This document shows positions 12,176-24,140 of a DNA stretch of 64,000 nt, piece by piece; within the stretch, counting starts at the first letter, position 1, and each line of letters opens with the position of its first letter. Location: positions 6,138,001 through 6,202,000 of the forward strand of contig NC_092406.1 of assembly GCF_009017415.1 (NCBI RefSeq), given 5' to 3'. This DNA is from Aspergillus flavus. Taxonomy: Eukaryota; Ascomycota; Eurotiomycetes; Eurotiales; Aspergillaceae. The notes under the pieces were generated by a model, which had not been told where the DNA came from, made no database searches, and was given only the letters and a program-made list of their open reading frames with translations. A program made the translations under genes and the position numbers.

Positions 12176-13903
12176 GTGGATGTTAGGGGACGTTGTCCAT
12201 GATGGTATGGGCGGGTATTGCAGACTCTTGTGGGCATTGTTGTCTTGTTGCTTGGGGATAGTTTATGGGCGATGCACTAGTATCACAGGTTCATAGCTGA
12301 AGGTTATTGATGGATATTTAATGATCTGAAAGCATGGCTAGCATCTTGCATATTGCTAGACTTGCTTTCATGCTGCATGAATGGTGGTCTTAATCATGTT
12401 ATGAGCTTACACAATTCTTGTTCATTACTTATCATATACTGTGGTACTTTCTGGTAGTCCTCCAATTCTACTCTGAAGAATTATAATCTCGTAATTACTT
12501 TCCTCCACTCTACCATAGTTTCAGTGTGAAGAAGTACTAGCATACTTAGACATCGACACCACAGCCTTTGAGCACAAACGCTAGAAAAGTACCGATAGTA
12601 CAATCGAAGACGGTATCTTTATAAACTAGAGCTACACACACTTTCAAACATGCCATCACGTTATGAGTTACAGTAGCTATATTCCTGGTCAATCGTTCAC
12701 CCTGACTGAAGCCGACAACACCAGTATCCTCGGAGACGACGTCAAAATCGACAACTTCCCTCGGGGAAGAATTCGCAATGAAGAACTTACAAATGTCCTG
12801 GTCGTCGTTGGTCGTATTCCGGCTGGCAGGTGTCCAGGTCGTAGCCATTAGTATAGATACTACCCAGGTTTCTAGCTTGATTCTTGCGGTTCTGTGGTGT
12901 TCTTCTCGGCTTCCTGGAACTGTGGATAACCTGAGGAACGGAGAGGGCTGCCTGGGGATTCGAGAACGAGCCAAATAGAAAAGGAATATACACTGTTTAG
13001 TACCAAGATTTTATCCCAATGACTGATAATTCTAAATCATATAATTGTCAATACGATAAGCTACCTATGCAGGCATTACTACCATCCTTCTGACACCTGA
13101 CACCTGCATATACTGGCAGGAGCGACAGCATATGCTTGACAAACACCACCAGATGAAAACTCCCCGAAACATCTAGACGGTAATGAACCTTAACCAAGAT
13201 ACACAGACACAGCTCTAGGACGAACTCAGACTCAAAAACAGTCTTACTAATAGCCATGTTAAGCAAGCTACATATTAGATGTGATCCGTGCTCGTCAGTA
13301 GTATACCCGGAAACTTCGAGCAGGATTAAGCTTAACATAAACTTTTGGCCAACCGGATTTATTCCGAGGGGACCCGAAAATGGAAAGTGAAAATAAATAA
13401 TTTGTACAATATCCTGCTAGTAGAAAATGAGGCTATATGTTATGTCATGTGGGTGTACTGCCCTGCTATGAGGCGATTAATGATCGCTTTTGGTATTAGC
13501 GGGCTCAATATACACCTTGTATATTCTTGTAATTTTAATTTATTTGTAGTGATCGGATAACTCCGGTATCTTTTGTTTTAGTCGTGGTTGGTGTTGAATT
13601 ACTTTTGGCAAGATAGCAGTCTAGTGTCTACGAAATATATATAATGCAAATTGTCATCATGAGATATATTCTCAATTTTAGCTCTACCTTGGTATAATCT
13701 GCGAGAGCTCTGATATCCTCGAATCGCAATTTCCATCCAGAAGTCAAATTCCTTCACAAGAAATAACCACAACTTTTTGATCCATATTAAAAGTCACTAT
13801 GATGGGCCAAAACCAGCTAAACCCATATGCAAACCCAGAAATCAAGACGCCACAAATGCATTTCAAGGCCAATAAACTTCATCAAGAGCCAATAGCTCAG
13901 TCA
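12176..13903. other. intergenic with unconvincing ORFs
   Basis: Open frames occur on the minus strand at 12546-12974 (142 codons) and 13048-13338 (96 codons). A plus-strand frame at 12663-12851 reads YIPGQSFTLTEADNTSILGDD. None has a domain, clear start context or splice structure that I can defend. The region may hold remnants of a small gene. Confidence 0.3.
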
Positions 13904-13974
13904 GCATCATTGGTCTAGTGGTAGAATTCATCGTTGCCATCGATGAGGCCCGTGTTCGATTCACGGATGATGCA
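13904..13974 (+). tRNA. tRNA-Gly (GCC)
   Basis: The 71-nt sequence folds as a cloverleaf. The acceptor stem GCATCAT pairs with ATGATGC, with A as discriminator. The anticodon stem CATCG/CGATG encloses the loop TTGCCAT, giving anticodon GCC. The A box is TGGTCTAGTGG and the B box GTTCGATTC. A T-rich Pol III terminator follows at once (from 13975). There is no intron. Confidence 0.93.
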
Positions 13975-14032
13975 TTCTTTTTTCTTTTCTTTTCCATCTC
14001 TTAGAGATGATTACTTTTTTTGGGAATGGGAA

Positions 14033-15286
14033 TTAAAGGCGGTGACCGGCCGCATTTCGTTCCTCGTCCCAGATCGCGTACCCCCATTGCCATCCAGCGG
14101 AGTTTCCGATCGTCCGCTCGATCCACGGTTCCTGGAGGTTGTCGCTGCGGACGACTTCCCGGACGCGGTGGATGGGCCCGTAGCCGTGCCAGTGGTGCTT
14201 CCAGCCGCTGTTGGGTTGCTCGATGGCCGGCATGAGCGGGAGAGTTCTGCCGATGTCTTCGCTTTCGTACTTGTCGGCTGGGTAGAGGAGGGATGGGGGG
14301 TCCCGGGAGACCTGGACGAGGATCATAAAGGAGGATTTGGAGGAGACGGCATTACAGGCGATGAGGTTGCGGCGTGCCTCGTAGGATGGTTGACGGAGGA
14401 CTTTGTAGAGGAAGGATGGACCCAGCGAGACGAGGTGGTTGCGGTAATCGTTGTAGTCGTTGCCGTCGCTTCCATCGCCGTCAACGCTGGGGAACAGTTC
14501 CATGCCGTCGACCGTGGGTCGAAGAGATTGCCATTCGTGACTGTTCCGGGGGAACTCCTGGGCAATCTCGGAGAAGATCTCCGTATACTGCTGTTGGAGG
14601 AAAACCCAGAGACAGCCGAATTCTTCAACCTCCCAGGGAGGCATGGTGCCGAAGATCATACTCCACATCTCGTGGAGGTTGAAGTTGCGGTACCAGCTTG
14701 AGGATCTGCGCTTGAAGCGGGATTGTGAGGGAGAGGATAACTCGGTGGCGTGCTCTTCGCTCCATTCTCGGGCGCCGAATATGTTGCAGTAGGTTTGAAG
14801 ACGGCAGAGCGCGCGGAGGATACGGGCCTTTTCAGTATTAGAGGGGTTGATGGGACGGTTCTGTTCCCATGTTTCTTGCGACACGCCGGGTGGGCAGGAG
14901 GCTTGGGAGCAGTAGACGTTGAGGAGATACTCGAGTTGGCGGTAGAAGTGGGAAAGCTGTAAGCATTCTTCCATGTCTGCGGGGGCATTTTCGGAGACCG
15001 GTAGCTCGTCATGACGACGGCGACGGTCGAGGAGAGTGACAATCTCATCCCGGTTGGCTGGTACGTCGGCATGGAGACCTTGGGAGCGAAGAGCAGCCAT
15101 TGGCTCTGCCAGGTCTACGAGACCATACTGTCTTTGGAGGATGTCATGGAGGAGCTTCTTCTTGGAGAGGGCATATGTGTTGTAGTAGACCGGGGAGGCG
15201 TGAACAAGAGACTTGAGGGATTGTACATCAGGAAGCTGTTGGATGATGAGGATGCGGAGTTCTGTTGGGAGAGATTCGAGCGCCAT
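14033..15286 (-). CDS. F-box domain protein
   Basis: This is a single-exon frame of 417 residues starting at the ATG at 15286; the slightly longer open frame would begin with GTG and is not preferred. The N-terminus MALESLPTELRILIIQQLPDVQSLKSLVHASPVYY is the fungal F-box pattern, shown here as two parts: LPTELR...IIQQLPD and LKSLVHASPVYY. The rest is helical and unspecific, with an acidic DGDGSDGNDYNDYRN patch. F-box proteins bind Skp1 and present substrates to SCF ubiquitin ligases; the substrate region here is unknown. Confidence 0.75.
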   Translation of the reverse strand: MALESLPTELRILIIQQLPDVQSLKSLVHASPVYYNTYALSKKKLLHDILQRQYGLVDLAEPMAALRSQGLHADVPANRDEIVTLLDRRRRHDELPVSENAPADMEECLQLSHFYRQLEYLLNVYCSQASCPPGVSQETWEQNRPINPSNTEKARILRALCRLQTYCNIFGAREWSEEHATELSSPSQSRFKRRSSSWYRNFNLHEMWSMIFGTMPPWEVEEFGCLWVFLQQQYTEIFSEIAQEFPRNSHEWQSLRPTVDGMELFPSVDGDGSDGNDYNDYRNHLVSLGPSFLYKVLRQPSYEARRNLIACNAVSSKSSFMILVQVSRDPPSLLYPADKYESEDIGRTLPLMPAIEQPNSGWKHHWHGYGPIHRVREVVRSDNLQEPWIERTIGNSAGWQWGYAIWDEERNAAGHRL

Positions 15287-17659
15287 GACTGCCGGCAGCA
15301 CATTGGCCAGTGATTAGATCGATCTGATAACGAAGAGGGAAGTATGATGACACGATTTTGTAAGCTGGAGGGACTAGTAGAGTGGCTGTGGTCGGGGGTA
15401 TATATATATGACCAGGCATTGGGTGCAGGCTGTCCAAGAAATTGCTGACCGAAAAAACCATTGGAACGACGTGATCCTCAACAATGGAAACGTGAGGCAA
15501 AATGGAAGCTTGACAACGTCAGTGGATCCGCTGCCTTGGACCAGTCACGGCGATGCGCTTCTCGGCATTTACCTAATGAAAATGCGGGGGAGGAAAATGC
15601 GGAGGACCTCAGGTCCTCATCTCCTCCCTGTCGATCTCCCTTTTTTTTAATTCGATTTTTTTCAAAATTGGGGAAATCCATTTAATTGAGAAAATAAAAA
15701 AAAAATCTCTCATAGAATCGGTTGTCTTCTCCTGATCGACTTCCAGGCACCGAATTCTATTCCCTTCCTCCCGTCCCTCCTTTCCATTCAAACTACAATT
15801 GCCCCTAGAAATAATTCGAATACAAATTATGGCAAATAATAAATTCAATACTCCAGCAGATCCAGACACGACAGCCACGCAATTCGTTGCGTGATGATAT
15901 TTATAGACGATCCATGCCAATGGCCGTGACGTGATCGCAACGTGATTTCATCCCAAGAAATCTCTTCATTTCCATTACCTAAAATCATGGACGCCGGGCC
16001 GGTCTAGAATGAGATTCATGGGTCAGCAGCCTATCCCTTTCTCTTTTCGATCCATCACGCGGTGAGGGATAAAATCTCTCACTGGAAACACTTTCCTTTT
16101 AGAAGTCATAGCTCCTTCTTTTGATTTATCCGACCAACATCTGCGGTTGTTCGACGCTGGAAAGCGTCGGCTACCAGAGGCGATTTGACGCCGTTGCAAA
16201 CGCGGTCGTTGGGGCCGATGACGTCAGATAAGCCGCATCATGCCGGTCGGCGTACCCTAGCCCTAACCCGGTCCAGTCATGTGAATTTTGAGAGCCTTGT
16301 TCCCCTGGTTTCCATCCTTTAGCCTATTTCGGAATGGCGGTCCTTCCCTATGGGGTATTGACCGGGGTCACGATACCTGAGTCACGGGGGAGAAATGAGA
16401 ACTATAGAATTTTTCCATCGTGACTCAAGTCGAGGCCCCTTTCCACACTCTCCACTGTGGATGTTACGTGGAGATTGTATGCCACATTGCCACGACTTAG
16501 TACGGAGTACAATTGATTGAAATTCATCTCAACAAAAAACTTTAATCCTTGACTCAGGTCTCACGGACAGAATTGAATTCTCTGTTTTTCGGTCAGACCA
16601 TCGCCCCGTTAGGAGGTAAAATTTAATTCAATTGACCACTCAATGAAGAATTGCCGTAGGTACATAATATTGAGGCATACAAATTTTGTACAATTATAAA
16701 GCTACACTCGTCATCCTTCAACATTACAACATTGTTACGACTCACAAGGCCAAAGGCTTGTTAGGTTCCACTATAAAAAACGTAGAATGCTCTAGGAGCT
16801 TCAGTGATAGACAACGGTCAAGAGGCCTCAGGCATGAATGCAGATCTACCACTCATCGGCGCTAGTCCTACTTGGGTAAGTTTATGCAGAGTGCTCAGTG
16901 GGCCTGATCTGGCAGGCCAACAATGGACTACACGCCAGAGACTGAATGGAATGCTGTTGCAGGACAATTAATTCCATTCAATTGTCTCTATATAATTTTC
17001 TAGAAGAAAAGAACGAGTACATACGACCATAGGGTGTGGAAAACAGGGCTTGCTGTCCACTCAGCCGTACTCAAGTCAACGGTATAAGCTCGGCCAAAAC
17101 GCAAAAGCGCCCTTGGGGGCTCGTTTCTTTTTGGTAGTTGTAGGTGAGCTGGGTGATCTAGTCTAGAACACAGGTGATCTAGATGATTTAGTGTAAGCTG
17201 AATCATACACTGAGCAGTCTAAGCGTCGAGGCCTTATACAGAGTTGTCTTGGTATTACCTGAATAAAATGATAAACCAAGAGTATCAGAGGTAGGGAACA
17301 CTGCAGAGGCGATGATGTCTATATATTTACTGGGAAATCATGCTATTTACGGTTTAACAATGCCGTTCACTTGTTTAGGCGTTAGGGAGCCCTTGATGCC
17401 AGGCTGGGCGCATCACTTGCATAGCCCTATCAACGGCGCTCTATGACCTTGGGAAAGGTGCATTATATAGGTGTCTTATGGTGTTGACAATACGGAGACT
17501 TGAATATGTAATTTGTAGCTGTTAAATCTGCTATACTAAGTTTGGATATCAACTCAGTTGACTTCCCAGCCCTCCTGTTATCTCGCCGAAGGCTTATGTG
17601 AGCTCATTGCTGGGCCAGGCTGTGCAAGTATATCATGCTCCATTAGGACTTTGCATAGT
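15287..17659. other. long intergenic region with CRE-like site
   Basis: No coding gene is recognised. Short frames around 15408-15920 are antisense or compositionally biased. A perfect TGACGTCA palindrome (CRE/ATF-type bZIP site) lies at 16219-16226, followed directly by GATAAG, a GATA-factor site. An AT-rich patch with imperfect inverted repeats around AATTGAATT lies at 16500-16990. These sites could regulate the F-box gene or the NLR gene, but both are distant. Confidence 0.35.
16219..16226. promoter_or_regulatory. CRE-like palindrome TGACGTCA
   Basis: This is a perfect 8-bp palindrome recognised by ATF/CREB-type bZIP factors, next to a GATAAG motif. Function is not shown; it lies about 930 bp upstream of the F-box gene start. 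Confidence 0.25.
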
Positions 17660-20600
17660 TTAATCACTATCTTCCGACGAGTTCCCCCAAAAGGCATGAC
17701 GTAGACGTGACCAAATTCGGCCTCTAGCTCGCCATTTACTATCGCTGGACTCAGAAGATGAGTCAGAGTCCTGCTCTTCTTCAGTGTTGGAATTCAGCTC
17801 TTCGAGTAGTGATCTCCACTCCGACTCAGGTGGAGGATCATATTGCTCTTCTTCGAATATGTGATCTGTATGTGGCGCATGGATGATATCTCGTCTTGCG
17901 TAGCATTTTGGACAGAAATGAAAGTCCTTGCACTTCGTACATGTGTAATATATTCCCGATAGGGTCTGCAGCGCGTTTAGCTTTGATATAGTATAAGAAG
18001 TAGATCACAACTAAGAAGTCACTTACCCAATGGCAACAATCGCACCACCCAGATCTGCTGCCCGCAATCTTCACTTCATCTTCAGTTACTCGTTGCTCAG
18101 GAGACAGTCTCAGAGCCTTGACAATTTCTACTGGTGCTCTACTGTAGCATGCGATTTTCAATGGGGACCAGGTTTCATCGCCAATGGAGGCGCTCACAGA
18201 GACATCTGCCCCTGACCTGAGAAGTAGCTGAATGGTACCTAAGTAGTCACACGATTCACCAGCTAAGCTAGGGAAGGGGGTACCGTTTGTTCCTCGTGCA
18301 GCCCAGCAGAGCGGCGTCCAGCCGTCTATATCGCGTTCATTAACAGCATGCGCACCCAAGGATGTCAAGAGATAATCAACGGCTCGTACTCGTCCATTTT
18401 GTGCTGCCCAATGTAATGCACTGCGTCCTAGCTTGTCACGGACTGTAACGTCACCCCCCGCTTCCTTTACAGAGACCAAAGTCTCAATGCCATGGAAAGC
18501 AGCATAGTGAATGGGCATACAGCGATGAGGATTGCATATATCAACCCGAGCACCTTTGGTGATCAAAAATTCGATCACCTCTGACCCACACTGGAGGGCT
18601 GCTACACTGAGAACACCGCCGAAAAGGCCTCCGGACTGCGTGATGTCGGCACCTTTATCCATAAGATATTCAATGCGTTCCCTAATGCCCTCAAACTCAT
18701 AATCTCCAAACACAAGACATGCGGACTGTAATGGTGTCCCAGGAATGCCGGGTACTGTTCTGTTCACGTCGGCTTCATGCTCAACTAGAATTTTCATCAT
18801 TTCAAGGGACTGGTTTCGACAGGCTTGATGCAGGGCAGCCCCGTAGCACGGTGAGGCTGAGTTGATATCGATATCTGGTTCTTGCAATAATATCGACGCC
18901 GCTGGTATATTGTTCTGACAGGCCGCAAGGGTCAAAGCGGTATCGCCGTTTTTATCTTGAGCATTTAGGTTGGCACCAGCATTGATCAATAGCTTGATCC
19001 TATCAATGGGTGCAGGTGGATCCGCTGTTGCTAGCATCAACGCCGTTGACCCGAAAGAAGTGCGCTCATCAATATCTATTCTTTTGCGATACTCCAGCAA
19101 TAATCGAAGGGCACTGCATTCGCCCGCTAGATGAATTGGACAAAAACCATCCGCTGTACGGTGGCTCAGATCTGCTCCGGCTTCTATCAGCAACTTGAGA
19201 CCTTTTTGATTGTCATGATTCGCGGCAAAACACAATGCCGTCCAGCCCGGCCAGTCCGGTTTGGTATGATTGACTTCCGCGTCGATGACAACATTCCACT
19301 GTAGAAGGGCCGCCAAAGCGTCTGTATGGCAGCGGGTTGCTGCGTACATCAATGGAGTTACGTCTTGATGATTTCTCGTCTCTAAATTAGCACCTCGTTC
19401 GGCTAGAAGCCTAATTAAACTGCCCCCTTGATCTATAGCAATAGCGAGTAGACCAAAGGGATCTCCAGACGCTCTTGGATCAGCACCGTGATCTAGCAGA
19501 CATCTCACTAGTGATTCCTCTCCGCGTGTCACTGCCATTGTTAAGGCCGTCGTTCCCGATTCGTCCTTGGCATTCGCCTGGGCACCGCGGTCTAGAAATA
19601 GATCCAACAAATTAAGCATCGTCGAGGACGGAATTTCATTTGAGTAATTGAATAGCTCTATGAGAAGTGGGGGACTGATAAGGGGGCAATTAGGATCTGC
19701 CCCACCATCGAGAAGAGCCCGACATGTTGCTTCATGGCCATTCACTGCAGCATACCGCAATGGAGTGTCCGTGCCCCACGGTCCTGGAATGTTGGTATTG
19801 GCACCATAATCGAGCAGGACTCGGACACACTCGTCGTGTCCTTCTTCTGCAGCGGCGACCAATGGCGACCAGCGAGGGGTGGTTGTCTTGGTACAAGCCC
19901 CCATGTTTGGATCGGCACCCAATTCTAGAAGACATTTAAGCATTGCGTATTGGCCCCACTGAGAAGATTCATAGACGGGCGTTAAACCGTCCTCTTCTCC
20001 CTGGTCTAATATATCGTGACATTCAGTTACCAGTGCCTCTGCTGCTTCTATGCAGTTGAGGTCTCCTGTATAGTGTAAAGCCGTTCTTTGGAGCATTCCT
20101 CGATGGTGAATATCGGCTCCATGTTTCATCAAGACATGCATAGTTGCTGTGCTGTTGTAAGCAGCTGCAGTCAGGAATGGAGTTCTCAAAGTTTTCTCCT
20201 CCATTGGACCACCGGGTTCAGGCGCACATCCCATCTGGAGGAGTTTTTCTGCAAAATCTGGAAGATCTAAGAATGCTGCGCGATACATGAGGGCAGGTGG
20301 CCACTGCCGCTTTTCTTCTTCCTTGCCTTCTGATATTTCAAGAATCCCGAGGATCTCTAGCGCAATTCTCTCATCCCCAAATGACAGAACAGCTAGAAGA
20401 GCCTCCCAGAGGGTGGACTCAGAGTATTCAAGTTTGGATATAAGCCCAGAGACAGTGGAGGATTGTCCATTCCTTGCTGCTTCGATAAGACCTTGGCTCA
20501 TGTCCAGTTGGCCTGAAGGGGTGATGATATTTGAAAGGCCTACTCCAGCAAATACTGGGTAAAGAGATCCGAAAGTCTGGCTCGGTCGGGTGGCCCAGTT

Positions 20601-23272
20601 TGAAACTGACCAGAATACCTTGGCCCAAACCAGAGCAGCTTCCGACCGTGTAAAACTGTCCAAGAGACTAGAATAATCACATGGGGCAGAGATCTGGGCA
20701 GCGTGGTACGTCCATGTCTGCGTTGCGTAGAAGCAAAGGTCGCGACGCCTCAGCTGGCATGATGGTTCAATCGACTCAGAGGCAGAAGCAGGAAGGCGTG
20801 CCTGCATCTTTTCTTGTATATCTGAAAGAGTGAGATACTCAAGACAGGACTGGGTAATATAGAATTCGGCAGTTCCGCGTATTTCCTGCCATATGTATGT
20901 ATTGTCCGTCGCATTGCTGCACTGAGAAAATATATCTCTCACTCGCCGATCTGGAATCCGAATCTCATTATGCTCAATCCTGACAATACCCGCAAGCCAG
21001 GACTCCAAAGTAGAGCCAGTTTCACGAGCACCCATGACGTTGAAGTTGGCCCATGGCTCAGGAGATGGGCGCGATGTGAATTTAATTGCGGTGGCGAGTT
21101 CCCAGACTGTCAGAGGCCTGGCAGCATAGATGAGCCAGGTTAGGATTAAATGGACAAGGTTGGAATCCCCCAGGCTTCGAAGTACCCGATCAAGGATGAG
21201 TTCGACAGAGAACTTATTGTTGTTGGCTTCTCTTAGGAAAGATACCAGGCGGGTGATATCCCATGACCAATTTTTATTCTTTCTGAGCTGTTCAAACAAT
21301 ATGTGTCGACTCAGTGAATTCCCACTGGAGAAAGACTCTATCGTCTCACATATTAAAGGCCTCTGCAGGGTTAACTCAGGGTGTGATTGAAGAAGACGAG
21401 CAAAGTCCATGTCTGTGGGACTTTCAAGTCTCATGTCGGTGATTACTGTGCCCAGGTCAACAGATTGCCAAGTCGACGGGCCTTGCGCAATGTCCAGATG
21501 CTTCTGGCTAGTAATGGCTATCCAGCAAGGACAGCTGTTTCCGAAGGGCATCTGGGATAGAAGCTGAATTAGGGAATTATATGACGCACTGGAGCATTCG
21601 TCAACATAATTGACAACTAAGGAAATATTTCGCACTGGCGTCCAGTTCTGAAGTTTGCGAAACCATTTAATCAGATCTATATCGGTCCAGCAATGCTCTT
21701 GGGCGATTTGCGTCAGCACGGTGTCAGTCCAACCTGAATATGTTTCGGACAGGTGGCAAACGACCTGAGCCCACAAAGTTGAAAGCATTCGATTCAAGGA
21801 ACTTCGACGTTCATCCCAGCCATCGAACGAGAAATATAGAGTCAGGTGAAGATTCTTATCCTCTCGACATAATTTTTGGATTGAGTAGAATAACTGCTCA
21901 CCAGCCTCGTGAGCTCCATGCGTGCCGTAGATATGCAGAACCTGGTCTCTGGGTGAATGAAGCCATTTCTTGACAGCATCGATCTGATGGATCCCGTGGT
22001 TGGCATTGGGAGCCGTAGTAAACGGATCAATCGGGTGAGCAAGTGAAAGAAACAGTCTTTCACGGTCAATTAGATGGGACTGTGGAGAGGTGAGAACTGC
22101 ACTTGGTGAGATAAGTGAACTTATCAAAAAAGGTGACGCTTTAGAGACCGAGCAGGGAGTGCACTTTAATAATATAGAGATAGAATTGCTCCACGTACCT
22201 GAACTTTGTGCAGCAAGATGGGTTCGGATTTTCGAGAAATTATCTTCAAGACTTTTTGTAGGTTCCTCAGCTATGCATGTTTCGAATGGGAATCCCAATG
22301 TTCCAGAAAATCTGTCAAACACCTGGAACATATCAGAACGGTACATTTCAATGCATTTGAGCGTCTTACATGATGGATGCGTCCCGGTGTAGATTCATGG
22401 GCATGGATGCTGACCATGTAGCTGCGTAGGTAGACTTTAGACTCGACAAATAAGCCATTGATTTCGACAGTTGCATCGATGATCCCTGGCACATAGGCAA
22501 GCGATGGGGAGATCTTTAGAAGCTCTGGTTTGTATACCCCAAGTAGGAAGGCAGAGACCTGATTTTGCAGCTCGAGATCGTCGCTACTTCTTTGCAGACA
22601 GCCGGAGAATATCTATTCCATTGTAAGACAACAGAATTCCAGTCGAGTGAAACACGACGCTCACCAGTGTTCGAGCATAGTCTGCAATTCCAGCCCACTT
22701 GGCACTATCAATCGCCGCGAGTTGGAGTGCCTATAGTCAAACAATCAGTGATTGTGTATTGCAAGTGTGATTATACTTACATCTTTAACAATCAAGCCAC
22801 CGATGTCATGTGAAATAAACATAATAGATCGCTGTATCGAGAGTTACAACTTGTGAGGACTCTCAGGTCTCATAGGTCCATACAGCTGGTGCTTTCTCCC
22901 TTAGCGTACTAAGCCCATTCAACAGAGAGATTGCCTGCCGTTGAATTGCATCTCGAGTATAAATTCCAGCTAAAATGTCTTCACAATTATACTTGAAGAT
23001 CAGAACCCTTGAATTAGTATTCGATGACTGCGCATAGCCATCGATCCAAGCACTGGAACCAGATCCTGGGCTGACTCGGCTTTTGACGCTTTCGTCCGAG
23101 CCACCATAAAGACCGTGGACGAGGACTAGGCTATGTGCAAGCGTCAATATCCAGAAAGACTTGAGCTATCATGAGGACTACGGACTACTTACTCTAGTCC
23201 AGCAGAGTCTAGGGTCGATGAGTCGTCAGATAAAGGCCACTCGACAAATAGCCCAGATTCTGGACCAGCCAT
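17660..23272 (-). CDS. NLR-like protein: SesB-like esterase fold, degenerate NACHT, ankyrin repeats, ZZ finger
   Basis: A multi-exon gene of about 1,700 residues. The start is taken as the ATG at 23272 (MAGPESGLFVEWPLS). Supported introns: 23192-23131, 22883-22832, 22780-22731, 22369-22323, 22198-22097 and 18026-17966. One junction near 22600-22680 is uncertain. Exons 2-3 encode an alpha/beta hydrolase fold (LVLVHGLYGG, then FISHDIGGLIVKD), where the usual GHSxGG Ser is Asp. Next comes a NACHT-like region with a degenerate P-loop (IYGTHGAHEAGEQL) and a Walker-B-like LVVNYVDECS. About 20 ankyrin repeats follow, for example GWTALCFAANHDNQKGLKLL. After the last intron comes a C-terminal ZZ zinc finger, WCDCCHW...CTKCKDFHFCPKCYARR with two His, then an acidic Ser/Glu tail. 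This is the layout of fungal NLRs used in allorecognition and defence. ATPase and esterase activities are doubtful given the residue losses. Confidence 0.85.
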
Positions 23273-23718
23273 GATAGACAGGTGTCTGACTGGAGGAAGA
23301 AACACTTGGAATGCGAAGAAGGAAAAGTGGTCAATAGTCTCACTTTCCTCCCTCGTACCACATAATCTGGATGTAGTGGAAACTTTCAAAAGCTGATAGG
23401 GATTATTCCGAATGTGCGCCAGACAGCATGGTCACACCTATAGGGGTCGCTGGGAGGTTGCGGCCAACGCATTGGTGCATGAATATTCAGGATGCAATAC
23501 CAGAATAAGAAAAATAAAAATAAAAATCAACATAAACAACGCCAACAAAAAAGGGCTGCCTGAGATTTGGAATATCCCCCTCCATGATGCGTGGTTCAAT
23601 ACGGTTTGTTGATCTTTCAATCTTTCATGCAGGAGGCGACATTAGCGGAGAGGGGTAGAAATCAAAACACCAAGCAGAGCGCATCCAAGAGTTCCCTTTT
23701 CGCGTAGTGGGCGGAGCT

Positions 23719-23861
23719 GTGTTTCAAAAGTAATTAAACTACCCTAGTAAGAATTACGTGGCCACTAACCAATAGACAATACTTATACACAGCGGACTGT
23801 CACCTGATTGGTAGACAATCACGTGATAATAAACTGCGTAGTCCAATTACTTTTGAAACAC
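23719..23861. mobile_element. MITE-like element with terminal inverted repeats
   Basis: A 143-bp non-coding unit. Its ends match as inverted repeats: GTGTTTCAAAAGTAATT is identical at both termini, and the match continues through ACTAC with two A/G differences. A clear target-site duplication is not visible. It lies between the NLR gene and the divergently transcribed 24141 gene. Confidence 0.6.
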
Positions 23862-24140
23862 CTCACCGGATATTTTACTCTGACAGCAACTAAGTAAGTG
23901 TGATCGCACGGATCGCAACGACAAGGGTAAGTCGGTCATGTTTTCTGCTAAGTGATCGGTTGATTTGGCTGATATTTTAATTTTATTACATTACTTGGGG
24001 GCTATCACCTGGGCATAGGGTTCTATACGGGTATAGCGCACCTCAATATATATCTAGCAGTGTTATCTTCTCCCATCCCTTCATATATACCGAGTTGTGT
24101 CGCAAACTGTTAGTTAGGACCAGCTTAAATTGATAGAAAA

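Noticed and set aside
12546..12974. Minus-strand 142-codon ORF, and a plus-strand frame at 12663-12851 with a vaguely lectin-like pattern
   Set aside because: No conserved repeat or QxW motif, start context or splice structure could be shown on either strand.
13048..13338. Minus-strand 96-codon ORF
   Set aside because: No recognisable domain and no supporting context.
16256..16269. Telomere-like CCCTAGCCCTAACCC
   Set aside because: Only one perfect unit, embedded in mid-window unique sequence; not a telomere.
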